Below, in pieces: positions 7,987 to 14,460 of a stretch of 14,460 bases of DNA. Every line of letters begins with the position of its first letter. Position 1 is the first letter of the stretch. Origin of the DNA: JBMOLK01 sp049325575 (GTDB lineage: Bacteria > Bacillota > Clostridia > Acetivibrionales > Acetivibrionaceae); assembly GCA_049325575.1 (NCBI GenBank), contig JBMOLK010000125.1, positions 1-14,460 of the forward strand. Direction: 5' to 3'. Below the pieces are notes generated by a model. That model worked only from the letters and a program-made list of their open reading frames with translations, made no database searches and was not told the origin of the DNA. The translations under genes were made by a program, and so were the position numbers.

Positions 7987-7992
7987 CCTCCC
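7987..7992 (-). promoter_or_regulatory. Ribosome binding site of the PilZ gene
   Basis: GGGAGG on the minus strand is one base from the TTG at 7985 and ten bases from the TTG at 7976. No ATG occurs nearby in frame until codon 14 (MIINTKL), so a TTG start is likely, and the spacing favours 7976. Confidence 0.6.
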
Positions 7993-8098
7993 GGTATTAT
8001 GGTGATTTAGCCGAAAAAATCTGGATTTTTATATTTTATTCTGTATATTTATCTAAAATCCTTCAAAAAATCACAAAAAATATATTACATTTACAATT

Positions 8099-9013
8099 TT
8101 ACAGCTTTTCATTACTGTGGTAAAGAATTTTTTCTTTCATAAGCATAGTTCCTATCCCTTTATTGGTAAATATCTCTAAGAGCAGGCAGTGTGGTATTCT
8201 TCCATCAATAATATGTGTTCTTCCTACACCTTTTTCCAAAGCATCTATGCAACCCAGTACTTTGGGAATCATACCGCCGTCAATTACTTTTCTGTCTATC
8301 AGGTCAAGGGCCTCACCCGACGTCAGAGCAGTAATTATATCACTGCTGTCTTTACTCATTTTTACTCCTTCAACATCGGTAAGAAGCATTAGTTTTTCAG
8401 CTTTAAGAGCAGCAGCTATTTCCCCGGCTACGGTATCTGCATTAATGTTATAGCTTTGACCATCCTTACCTACGCCTATAGGTGCAACAACGGGTATATA
8501 TTCATCTTTTGCTATCAGCTCAATTAATTTGGAGTTTATTTTTGTTATTTTACCCACATAACCCAGGTCAACTTCGCTGCCATCCACCGTTGTACTGTAT
8601 TTCTCACACTCAATGAGGTTACCGTCAATTCCACATAAACCTATGGCTTTACCGCCCATCTGATTTAATAAGGATACGATTTCCTTATTGGTTTTGCCTA
8701 CAAGAACCATCTGGGCCACTTCCATTGTTGCACTGTCGGTAACCCTAAGGCCGTTGATAAACTGGCTCTTGATGCCGAATTTTTCCAGAGCCTTGTTTAT
8801 ATCAGGCCCTCCTCCATGAACAACAATAGGGTTCATTCCAATGTACTTAAGAAGAGTAATATCTTCCATAACAGAGGTTTTTAAGTCCTCATTTATCATT
8901 GCATTTCCGCCATATTTTATTACAACGGTTTTACCAAAAAGCTTTTGAATATAAGGGAGAGCTTCTATAAGTATTTCCGCCTTTTTTATTACTGCTTCCA
9001 TTGACACTTCCAA
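8099..9013 (-). CDS. argB: Acetylglutamate kinase
   Basis: Phosphorylates N-acetylglutamate with ATP, the second acetylated step toward ornithine. The 304 residues show the amino acid kinase fold: KYGGNAM (33-39), VHGGGP (65-70), GLRVTD (88-93), NINADT (189-194) and LTDVEGV (211-217). About 27 residues precede the first beta strand, forming the N-terminal helix that ties dimers into hexamers in arginine-inhibited kinases; the arginine-insensitive E. coli enzyme lacks it. The C-terminal LLLEIFTNKGIGTM (277-290) matches the arginine-site loop of inhibited homologues. Feedback inhibition by arginine is thus predicted. The start is probably a TTG at 9013, six bases from GGAGGT; ATGs at 9031 and 9001 are badly placed. 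It follows argC by 48 bases. Confidence 0.95.
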   Translation of the reverse strand: MEVSMEAVIKKAEILIEALPYIQKLFGKTVVIKYGGNAMINEDLKTSVMEDITLLKYIGMNPIVVHGGGPDINKALEKFGIKSQFINGLRVTDSATMEVAQMVLVGKTNKEIVSLLNQMGGKAIGLCGIDGNLIECEKYSTTVDGSEVDLGYVGKITKINSKLIELIAKDEYIPVVAPIGVGKDGQSYNINADTVAGEIAAALKAEKLMLLTDVEGVKMSKDSSDIITALTSGEALDLIDRKVIDGGMIPKVLGCIDALEKGVGRTHIIDGRIPHCLLLEIFTNKGIGTMLMKEKILYHSNEKL

Positions 9014-9019
9014 AGTAAT

Positions 9020-9025
9020 ACCTCC
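9020..9025 (-). promoter_or_regulatory. argB ribosome binding site
   Basis: GGAGGT on the minus strand lies six bases before TTG at 9013, twelve before GTG at 9007 and eighteen before ATG at 9001, and downstream of the ATG at 9031. Spacing favours the rare TTG start. Confidence 0.65.
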
Positions 9026-9061
9026 AAACATAATATTATTAAGTCAATTCATTTAATAACT

Positions 9062-10102
9062 TTACAGGTAGAGACCGGGAGCAGTAAGGCCTGTATGCTC
9101 AGGAAGTCCACACATTATATTGAGGTCCTGTACAGCCTGGCCTGCAGCTCCTTTTCCCAAATTATCCAAAGCAGACAACACAACAACCCTGTTTAAGCGT
9201 TTATCTACCACAAGTCCGATATCGATATAATTGGATCCGGCTACATATTTGGTCTCAGGCAGCTGGCCCTCATCCAATATTCTAACAAAGAATTCATTCT
9301 TATAATATTCCTTATACAGTTCAATTAATTCCGATGTTGATCTTTCACAAACCAAATTGGCATATATTGTTGACAGCATTCCTCTCTTCATAGGCACCAG
9401 GTGGGGAGTAAATGAAACCATAACATCTTCGTTTGCCAGGAAAGATATCTCCTGTTCAATTTCGGAAGTATGTCTGTGAGTGGATACTTTATATGCTTTA
9501 AAATTTTCGGTACACTCAACAAATTGATAAGGCAGTTCGGTGCTCCTTCCAGCTCCTGATACTCCTGAAGCAGCGTCAATAATTATGTTTTTTGTATCTA
9601 TTAACCTATTCTTTATTAGAGGAGCAATACCTAATACTGAGCACGTAGGATAGCACCCGGGATTTCCGATGATTTTACCGGTTTTAATCTCCTCACGGTG
9701 AAGTTCGGGCAAACCATAAACGGAAATATCCAAAAGATGCGGCATACCGTGCTTTGCGTTATACCACTTTTCGTAAGTCTCTACAGACTTGTAACGGAAA
9801 TCCCCGCTATGGTCAATAACTCTTTTTCCCTTTTCTATAAGCTTAGGTATTACTTCTTTTGATACCCCGTGAGGTAGAGCAGTTATGAAAATATCTGCCT
9901 TATCTGCAATCTTATCTATATTAAGCTCGTCACACTCCATGTCAAATACATTTCTAAGGTTTGGATAAACACTGGATATTTGCTGCCCGACAAAACTCTG
10001 TGAAACCACAGTAGCTATATTAATATCGGGATGATTTTGAAGAAGTCTTACTATTTCTATTCCTACATAACCTGTAGCTCCTATAATTCCTACATTTATC
10101 AT
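9062..10102 (-). CDS. argC: N-acetyl-gamma-glutamyl-phosphate reductase
   Basis: NADPH-dependent reduction of N-acetylglutamyl phosphate to the semialdehyde, the step between ArgB and ArgD. It has 346 residues, the usual length of the long form. The nucleotide-binding GATGYVG is at residues 8-14, the catalytic Cys150 lies in GNPGCYPT, and the conserved HLVPMKRGML (234-243, with the active-site His) is present. The reading frame continues upstream to 10174, through the promoter, so the ATG at 10102 is taken; AGGAGG (10111-10116) lies eight bases before it. It is the first gene of the argC-argB unit. argJ, which often sits between argC and argB in Firmicutes, is missing, with only 48 bases between the two genes. 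Confidence 0.97.
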   Translation of the reverse strand: MINVGIIGATGYVGIEIVRLLQNHPDINIATVVSQSFVGQQISSVYPNLRNVFDMECDELNIDKIADKADIFITALPHGVSKEVIPKLIEKGKRVIDHSGDFRYKSVETYEKWYNAKHGMPHLLDISVYGLPELHREEIKTGKIIGNPGCYPTCSVLGIAPLIKNRLIDTKNIIIDAASGVSGAGRSTELPYQFVECTENFKAYKVSTHRHTSEIEQEISFLANEDVMVSFTPHLVPMKRGMLSTIYANLVCERSTSELIELYKEYYKNEFFVRILDEGQLPETKYVAGSNYIDIGLVVDKRLNRVVVLSALDNLGKGAAGQAVQDLNIMCGLPEHTGLTAPGLYL

Positions 10103-10141
10103 TGCCACTGCCTCCTGCAAAAATATTTTAAGTTTTGATTT

Positions 10142-10174
10142 TATAATTATACATATTTGTGTATAAAAATTCAA
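10142..10174 (-). promoter_or_regulatory. argC promoter with ARG box
   Basis: On the minus strand, TTGAAT (10169-10174) and TATAAT (10146-10151) stand 17 bases apart, giving a leader of roughly 37 bases. The ARG box, TGTATAAAAATTCA on the plus strand (10160-10173), fits TGNAT-N4-ATNCA in full and covers the -35 and part of the spacer. The dyad TTATACA-N6-TGTATAA (10147-10166) reaches the -10. A second full match, TGAATTTGGATACA (10185-10198), lies just upstream of the -35, 25 bases from the first, centre to centre. Repression by an ArgR/AhrC hexamer across both boxes is the likely mechanism. Confidence 0.82.
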
Positions 10175-10198
10175 TATTCATTTTTGAATTTGGATACA

Positions 10199-10357
10199 TA
10201 TTTTTTTACTGCATCAAATAAGTACATGAAAGCCTTAAAGGGCTTGAATTTCGTGGAGTAGTTGAATATAGGGTTTTATGCAAAGTTACTAAATAGAAAA
10301 AAAAAATTTGTTGAAAAGTATACTAGTTGAGGGTTGGCTAACATGTTATATTTATAT
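10199..10357. other. Divergent intergenic DNA between argC and the ATPase gene
   Basis: The part between the two opposing promoters is AT-rich and holds no convincing gene. A small inverted repeat AAGCC/GGCTT (10230-10234 with 10241-10245) and a run of ten adenines (near 10297-10306) are the only structure I see. No catabolite-repression site that fits the consensus well was found. Confidence 0.5.
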
Positions 10358-10366
10358 TGTTATAAT
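10358..10366 (+). promoter_or_regulatory. Extended -10 promoter of the ATPase gene
   Basis: TGTTATAAT is a perfect extended -10 element (TGnTATAAT). The only -35-like sequence, TTGGCT at 10334-10339, is 21 bases away, too far for a standard promoter, so the extended -10 probably compensates. It gives a leader of about 25 bases before the start at 10399. Confidence 0.6.
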
Positions 10367-10398
10367 ATGTGTTTGCAAAATTATTGGGAGGGAACGAA

Positions 10399-11511
10399 AT
10401 GGCAAGCGTTAAACTAAAAAATATCTACAAAAGATATCCAGGTGGGGTTACTGCAGTTAATGACTTTAATTTAGATATCGAGGACAAGGAATTCATTATA
10501 TTGGTTGGACCTTCAGGGTGCGGTAAGACTACTACGCTTAGAATGGTTGCTGGTTTGGAAGAAATTACTGAAGGTGAATTATATATTGGAGACAAACTTG
10601 TGAACGATGTCGCACCTAAAGATAGAGATATAGCCATGGTTTTCCAGAACTATGCGTTATATCCTCACATGTCTGTTTTCGATAACATGGCATTCGGTTT
10701 AAAGCTTAGAAAGATACCAAAGGAAGAAATTAAGAGAAAAGTTCTTGAAGCGGCAAAAATACTTGATATAGAACATCTTCTTGAAAGAAAGCCCAAGGCT
10801 CTGTCAGGGGGTCAAAGACAGAGGGTTGCTCTAGGACGTGCTATAGTTCGTGACCCAAAAGTATTCTTGATGGATGAGCCTTTGTCCAATCTTGATGCAA
10901 AACTTAGGGTTCAGATGAGAACCGAAATAAGTAAGCTGCACCTAAGACTCCAGACTACGTTTATCTATGTTACCCATGACCAGACAGAAGCTTTGACAAT
11001 GGGAACAAGAATCGTTGTTATGAAAGACGGATATATTCAACAGGTTGACACTCCTACAAATCTCTATGAAAGACCATGCAACATGTTTGTGGCAGGATTT
11101 ATAGGAAGTCCTCAAATGAACTTTGTAAATGCCAAGGTAGAAAAGCGCGGTGAAGAAATTCATATGATATTCGGTAAGGAAGATATAAAGCTTCCTGAAG
11201 GTAAGGCTAAGAAGTTGGAAAATAGTGAGTATATAGGAAGAGAAGTAGTCCTGGGTATTCGTCCTGAAGATGTCCATGATGAAGCTGTATATATAGAATC
11301 TATGCCTGACAGTCTGGTTTCTGCTAAGGTAGAAGTTGTAGAAATGTTAGGTGCCGAAACGTTCCTATATCTGGTAGTTGATGATGTTGATTTCACTGCA
11401 AGGGTTAACCCAAGGTCAAAGGCTAGACCTGGAGATATAGTTAAACTTGCTCTGGATGCTAACAAGATTCACTTGTTTGATAAGGAAACTGAAAAAACTA
11501 TAATGAACTAA
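10399..11511 (+). CDS. ugpC: MsmX/UgpC-type carbohydrate ABC transporter ATPase
   Basis: The 370-residue ATPase subunit of type I sugar importers (MalK/MsmX/UgpC group). The nucleotide-binding domain shows Walker A GPSGCGKTT (37-45), the Q-loop Gln83 in VFQNYALYPHM, signature LSGGQRQR (135-142), Walker B VFLMDE (155-160) and the H-loop His193 in YVTHDQTEA. The C-terminal part from about 235 (FIGSPQMNF) is the OB-fold regulatory domain of this group. The ATG at 10399 is preceded by GGGAGGG at six bases; an upstream GTG at 10369 lies within the promoter area and has no ribosome site. No permease or binding-protein gene is next to it, so it probably serves several sugar importers encoded elsewhere, as MsmX does in Bacillus. 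UgpC is the common database name; the actual sugars cannot be told. Confidence 0.93.
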   Translation: MASVKLKNIYKRYPGGVTAVNDFNLDIEDKEFIILVGPSGCGKTTTLRMVAGLEEITEGELYIGDKLVNDVAPKDRDIAMVFQNYALYPHMSVFDNMAFGLKLRKIPKEEIKRKVLEAAKILDIEHLLERKPKALSGGQRQRVALGRAIVRDPKVFLMDEPLSNLDAKLRVQMRTEISKLHLRLQTTFIYVTHDQTEALTMGTRIVVMKDGYIQQVDTPTNLYERPCNMFVAGFIGSPQMNFVNAKVEKRGEEIHMIFGKEDIKLPEGKAKKLENSEYIGREVVLGIRPEDVHDEAVYIESMPDSLVSAKVEVVEMLGAETFLYLVVDDVDFTARVNPRSKARPGDIVKLALDANKIHLFDKETEKTIMN

Positions 11512-11525
11512 ATGAGTCTTCGTAA

Positions 11526-11568
11526 AAAAAGGGAAAGATTAAATAAATCTTTCCCTTTTTATTTTTTT
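11526..11568 (+). terminator. Intrinsic terminator after the ATPase gene
   Basis: A perfect 10-bp stem GGGAAAGATT (11531-11540) with AATCTTTCCC (11546-11555) around a five-base loop, extended by five A-T pairs, is followed by a T-rich tract (11556-11568). It starts some 15 bases after the stop codon. The A-run on its left side could make it work on the other strand as well. Confidence 0.93.
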
Positions 11569-11585
11569 GTGTATAATAAAATTAG

Positions 11586-11618
11586 AATGTCTTGAGTATT
11601 TATAATATATAAGACATT
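11586..11618. repeat. Inverted repeat upstream of the CdaR-like gene
   Basis: AATGTCTT (11586-11593) and AAGACATT (11611-11618) form a perfect 8-base inverted repeat; the 17-base centre is itself partly symmetric (TATT/AATA). It ends at the edge of the -35 of the following promoter, so a protein bound here could influence that promoter. Because TTTTT follows, a weak second terminator is the alternative reading. Confidence 0.5.
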
Positions 11619-11647
11619 TTTACAGAGAAAAGCTATAAAATTATAAT
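11619..11647 (+). promoter_or_regulatory. Promoter of the CdaR-like regulator gene
   Basis: TTTACA (11619-11624) and TATAAT (11642-11647) are 17 bases apart, a good sigma-A promoter. Transcription would start near 11654 and leave a leader of about 100 bases before the start codon. I see no known riboswitch or T-box signature in that leader. Confidence 0.75.
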
Positions 11648-11657
11648 AGCTATAAAA
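11631..11657. repeat. Repeated AGCTATAAAA around the -10 box
   Basis: AGCTATAAAA occurs at 11631-11640 and again at 11648-11657, 17 bases apart, flanking the -10. Overlapping this, AGCTAT (11631-11636) and ATAGCT (11646-11651) form an inverted repeat. The position suits an operator, perhaps for autoregulation by the downstream protein; this is inference. Confidence 0.45.
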
Positions 11658-11755
11658 GCTCATTTGAGATTACCCCTGAAGCAATTGGAAAGCCATATAG
11701 AAGTCTTTGCTTTTTCAAACTTGGTTATTAACTGGTGAAGAGGGGTTGAGTTAAA

Positions 11756-12841
11756 ATGTCAATAAAGCTATATCAAAATCTTATTAATCAGGTTAAAGAT
11801 GTTATTGATTCTGAAATTGGCCTTATGGATGACACGGGGCTTATTCTTGCATGCTCAAATGAGAAGAAGATAGGTCAAAATAATCCTCTGGCAGTGGAAG
11901 TAATGAGATCTAAAGACCATTTTGTAGTACTGGAAGGCCAGTCTTTTCAAAAGGCTTATATAAAAAACAAGCTTGAATTCATTACGTTCATCAACTCGGA
12001 TGATATAAATAACAGCAGGTATCTTTCGCTTATATCCATTAATGCGGTTAACATGAAAGCATATTATGACGAAAAATATGATAAGATCAACTTTATTAAA
12101 GGCATTATAATGGATAATATACTGCCCGGTGATATTACATTAAGGGCAAAAGAGCTGCACCTTGCCAACAACGTAAACAGAATAGTGTTTCTAATTAAGA
12201 CCGAGAAGACAAAAGATCTTTATACCCATGAGATAATTGAAGGTCTGTTTCCCAGTAAAAATAAGGATTTTGTGATAATACTGGACGATGAGACTACAGT
12301 ACTTATTAAGGAATTGAAGCCGGACTATGATTATAAGGAAGTAAATAAAACCTCCAACGCAATAATCGACACCTTATCTACTGAATTAATGGTAAAAGCT
12401 AAAATAGGCATAGGAACGATTGTTGATAACATTAAGGATATAGGACGTTCCTTTAAGGAAGCACAGATGGCTTTGCTTATTGGAGGAATATTTGAAAACG
12501 AGAAACCGGTTGTAAACTATAATAAATTAGGTATCGGGAGACTTATATACCAACTTCCGCCAACGCTGTGCAAGCTTTTTCTTAATGAAGTATTTAGCGA
12601 AGGGTCCTTTGAAGCATTAGACTCCGAAACCATGTATACTATTCAGAAATTTTTTGAGAACAACCTTAATGTTAGTGAAACATCGAGGCAGTTGTACGTT
12701 CACAGGAATACCCTGGTATATAGGCTGGACAAGATTCAAAAGATTACTGGCCTTGATCTTAGAATGTTTGATGATGCAATAATATTTAAGGTGGCTATGC
12801 TGGTGAAAAAGTATCTTGATAGTAATCAGAGAATTGTTTAG
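11756..12841 (+). CDS. CdaR/PucR-family transcriptional regulator
   Basis: A 361-residue regulator with three parts. The N-terminal 1 to about 100 resembles the sugar-diacid recognition domain of CdaR (compare GLMDDTGLILACSNEKKIG, 22-40) but is shorter after it and lacks the family's HEGAL stretch. A central GGDEF-like domain of the CdaR type follows (about 130-245, with IGIGTIVDNIKDIGRSFKEA at 217-236). The C-terminal PucR helix-turn-helix is clear: VSETSRQLYVHRNTLVYRLD at 306-325, then KITGLDLRMFDD (329-340). The start is ATG at 11756 with GAGGGG about ten bases before it. It has its own promoter and probably acts as a single transcript. The ligand and target genes are unknown; the neighbouring sugar-import ATPase gene is one candidate target. 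The family call is firm, and the effector is open. Confidence 0.88.
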   Translation: MSIKLYQNLINQVKDVIDSEIGLMDDTGLILACSNEKKIGQNNPLAVEVMRSKDHFVVLEGQSFQKAYIKNKLEFITFINSDDINNSRYLSLISINAVNMKAYYDEKYDKINFIKGIIMDNILPGDITLRAKELHLANNVNRIVFLIKTEKTKDLYTHEIIEGLFPSKNKDFVIILDDETTVLIKELKPDYDYKEVNKTSNAIIDTLSTELMVKAKIGIGTIVDNIKDIGRSFKEAQMALLIGGIFENEKPVVNYNKLGIGRLIYQLPPTLCKLFLNEVFSEGSFEALDSETMYTIQKFFENNLNVSETSRQLYVHRNTLVYRLDKIQKITGLDLRMFDDAIIFKVAMLVKKYLDSNQRIV

Positions 12842-12980
12842 CAATTTTTTTCTAGAAATTTTTTAACTCCAATTGCCATATAGTGCATTTTGCGATAAAA
12901 TAGAGCAAAAAAGAGGATTTGAATAATAAACAGAGAATATATTATGTATACAAGTGCCTGTAAAGAGTCTGTTTTTATGA

Positions 12981-13009
12981 TTAACTGGTACTGGTCAAGG
13001 TAGTACAAT
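12981..13009 (+). promoter_or_regulatory. Possible ftsE promoter
   Basis: In the 234-base gap before ftsE, TTAACT (12981-12986) and TACAAT (13004-13009) stand 17 bases apart. Both boxes deviate from consensus, so confidence is limited. Nearer the gene, a 7-bp hairpin (13033-13039 with 13053-13059) sits just before the ribosome site GAGGAGG (13064-13070). No clear intrinsic terminator follows the regulator gene, so some read-through into ftsE is possible. Confidence 0.4.
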
Positions 13010-13075
13010 ATTTGTGCATGAAGTCGAAGATTGTAGCAATAAAAAGCACTTGTTGCTGCCTTTGAGGAGGTCAAA

Positions 13076-13783
13076 GTGATAGAATTTAATTCTGTTTCAA
13101 AGAAATATCCAAATGGAACATTAGCTTTAAGTAATATAAATCTTTGCATTAACAAGGGTGAATTCGCTTTCTTTGTAGGACCTAGCGGCTCTGGTAAATC
13201 TACAATAATTAAACTTATTCTAAAAGAAGAAGACCCGACTGAAGGGGAAGTCTATGTAAACGGATATGAAATTTCTTCCTTAAAGAGGAAGGAAGTGCCA
13301 TACTTAAGAAGAAGTATCGGTATAGTTTTTCAAGATTTTAGATTACTCCCCAATAAGACAGTTTATGAAAATGTTGAATTTGCAATGCAGATTACCGAAG
13401 CGCTGCCAAAAGAAATCAGAAGGCAGGTTCCCATGTCCCTCGCCCTCGTTGGATTAAGTAAAAAAGCAAATGTCTATCCCAGTCAACTTTCAGGAGGAGA
13501 ACAGCAGAGGGTTGCTTTGGCAAGAGCTCTGGTTAACAACCCTTCTTTGCTGATTGCCGATGAACCCACAGGAAATCTTGACCCGGAGACGTCATGGGAG
13601 ATAATGAAGCTTCTGTCTGAAGTGAACTATAGAGGGACTACCGTAATTGTAGCTACACATGAAAAAGGTATAGTAAATACTATGAAAAAAAGAGTAATTG
13701 CTATTGATAAAGGTCAGATTGTACGTGACCAAGAGAAAGGACAGTACGAAAATGAAGTTAAGGACAACCAAATATGTAGTTAA
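13076..13783 (+). CDS. ftsE: Cell division ATP-binding protein FtsE
   Basis: The 235-residue ATPase of the FtsEX complex, which on the inner membrane face passes ATP-driven changes through FtsX to cell-wall hydrolases outside. It has Walker A GPSGSGKST (35-43), Q-loop FQDFRLLPNKTVYENV (85-100, an FtsE hallmark), signature LSGGEQQRVALARAL (138-152), Walker B LLIADEPTGNLDP (158-170) and the H-loop His195 in VATHE. It starts with GTG at 13076, five bases after a strong GAGGAGG. Its last 32 bases overlap the start of ftsX in another frame, indicating translational coupling. In Bacillus the partner hydrolase is CwlO; here the partner would lie beyond the window. Confidence 0.96.
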   Translation: MIEFNSVSKKYPNGTLALSNINLCINKGEFAFFVGPSGSGKSTIIKLILKEEDPTEGEVYVNGYEISSLKRKEVPYLRRSIGIVFQDFRLLPNKTVYENVEFAMQITEALPKEIRRQVPMSLALVGLSKKANVYPSQLSGGEQQRVALARALVNNPSLLIADEPTGNLDPETSWEIMKLLSEVNYRGTTVIVATHEKGIVNTMKKRVIAIDKGQIVRDQEKGQYENEVKDNQICS

Positions 13784-14460
13784 AGAAGGTTTTATCAATA
13801 CTTATAGGAATATACTTATGTCTCTTGCTTCAGTAGGTGTTGTCACAGCATCCCTTATTATATTTGGTTTTTTTTGGGTCATTACGGTTAATGTGAACTA
13901 TAACACCCAGGTTTTGAGGGAGCAGCCTGAAATGCAGGTGTTCTGTGATCCGGAGCTGGATGATAGTCAGGTTACAATGGTTGAATTGCTCATAAGGGGC
14001 GATAATAGAATAAGGGAATATAAGACAGTTACTAAACAAGAGGCATTTGAGAAGGCAAAGGAAATGCTGGGAGAGGATAAGACAGTCTTAGATGGCCTTG
14101 ATGAAAGTATACTCCCTGTTTCTTTTGTGATAAAATTAAAAAACTCTTCTGATGCTGAAGCTGTAGTTAAAAAGTTTAGTTCGTTCCCTGGCGTTGATAA
14201 TGTAAGGTATTCACAAAAGACCATAGACTTTATATATAGGATAGTTCGTAGTATACAGATAGGAAGCAGCTTGCTAATCGTCTTACTTCTTACGATATCG
14301 ATCTTTATAATATCAAATACTATAAAACTCACAGTTTTTGCCAGAAGAAAAGAGATTAATATAATGAAGTATATAGGGGCAACAGACTGGTTCATCAGGT
14401 GGCCGTTTATAGTTGAAGGTATTATAATAGGTTTGATAGGGGCGTTTTTAAGTCTCGGAA
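13752..14460 (+). CDS. ftsX: Cell division membrane protein FtsX, N-terminal part
   Basis: The membrane partner of FtsE, read open for 236 codons to the window end; about 60 residues of a normal-sized FtsX would be missing. A short cytoplasmic start (MKLRTTKYVVKEGF) precedes the first membrane segment (about 22-46). A large extracytoplasmic loop (about 47-165) follows, the region that contacts cell-wall hydrolases or their activators. The second membrane segment is at about 170-190, and a third begins near 219. The cytoplasmic stretch with RRKEINIMKYIGATDWFIRWPF (199-220) is the typical FtsX coupling region. The ATG at 13752 lies inside the end of ftsE, with AAAGGA (13736-13741) ten bases upstream. 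A run of eight T (codons 39-42) is intact in frame. Confidence 0.95.
   Translation, partial: MKLRTTKYVVKEGFINTYRNILMSLASVGVVTASLIIFGFFWVITVNVNYNTQVLREQPEMQVFCDPELDDSQVTMVELLIRGDNRIREYKTVTKQEAFEKAKEMLGEDKTVLDGLDESILPVSFVIKLKNSSDAEAVVKKFSSFPGVDNVRYSQKTIDFIYRIVRSIQIGSSLLIVLLLTISIFIISNTIKLTVFARRKEINIMKYIGATDWFIRWPFIVEGIIIGLIGAFLSLG

Noticed and set aside
7977..8098. Terminator or riboswitch between argB and the PilZ gene
   Set aside because: Only a weak all-A/T hairpin (AAAAAT/ATTTTT) is seen, and no cyclic-di-GMP riboswitch signature.
10227..10240. Catabolite-responsive element before the sugar-import ATPase gene
   Set aside because: TGAAAGCCTTAAAG matches only the left half of the consensus; the central CG and the right half are missing.
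11654..11755. Riboswitch or T-box in the 100-base leader of the CdaR-like gene
   Set aside because: No conserved T-box sequence, no recognisable aptamer, and no terminator or antiterminator pair before the start codon.
12838..13155. 105-codon minus-strand open frame between the regulator gene and ftsE
   Set aside because: It overlaps the ftsE start and its ribosome site, has no ribosome site of its own, and shows no domain.
13867..13876. Possible frameshift in ftsX at the run of eight T
   Set aside because: The frame continues intact on both sides with normal FtsX sequence, so there is no sign of an error or programmed shift.

Overview
The window looks like chromosomal DNA of a low-GC, anaerobic-clostridium-type Firmicute. 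Support comes from AT-rich intergenic DNA, strong purine-rich ribosome binding sites, frequent TTG/GTG starts, sigma-A promoters with perfect TATAAT boxes, and a mix of arg, MsmX-type ATPase and ftsEX genes. A cellulolytic Ruminiclostridium/Clostridium relative is my best guess from overall resemblance, but the sequence alone does not prove it.

Layout: (1) 1-149 holds a cluster of short direct and inverted repeats of the type seen at tyrosine-recombinase sites or mobile-element ends, with no gene. (2) 150-10102, all on the minus strand, is an arginine biosynthesis cluster read right to left: argC, argB, a PilZ-domain gene, argD, carA, carB, argF and a GNAT acetyltransferase. From argD to the GNAT gene the gaps are only 18-26 bases, so these form one operon. 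argC-argB is a second unit, and the PilZ gene follows it. Both argC and argD have a nearly identical 33-base promoter/operator block: a -35/-10 pair with 17-base spacing, an ARG box over the -35, and a further dyad running into the -10. Arginine repression by an ArgR-type repressor at both points is therefore likely. argJ, argG and argH are not here. (3) 10103-10398 is a divergent promoter region. (4) 10399-11511, plus strand, encodes an MsmX/UgpC-type sugar-importer ATPase standing alone, closed by a strong intrinsic terminator. (5) 11756-12841 encodes a CdaR/PucR-type regulator with its own promoter and possible operators. (6) 13076 to the end encodes FtsE and the start of FtsX, overlapping by 32 bases; ftsX runs off the window.

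How the genes work together: ArgC, ArgB and ArgD carry out three consecutive acetylated steps toward ornithine. CarAB makes carbamoyl phosphate and ArgF joins the two into citrulline. ArgB has the N-terminal helix and C-terminal loop of arginine-inhibited kinases, and CarB lacks part of the nucleotide-effector site. Both fit a pathway controlled by arginine rather than by pyrimidines. The PilZ protein, a likely cyclic-di-GMP receptor, is the functional outsider in this cluster. The right half (sugar-import ATPase, CdaR-like regulator, FtsEX) is ordinary clostridial housekeeping. I did not find a clear new defence or mobile system; the points most worth checking are the left-edge repeats, the duplicated arg control block, the PilZ insertion and the operon-terminal GNAT.
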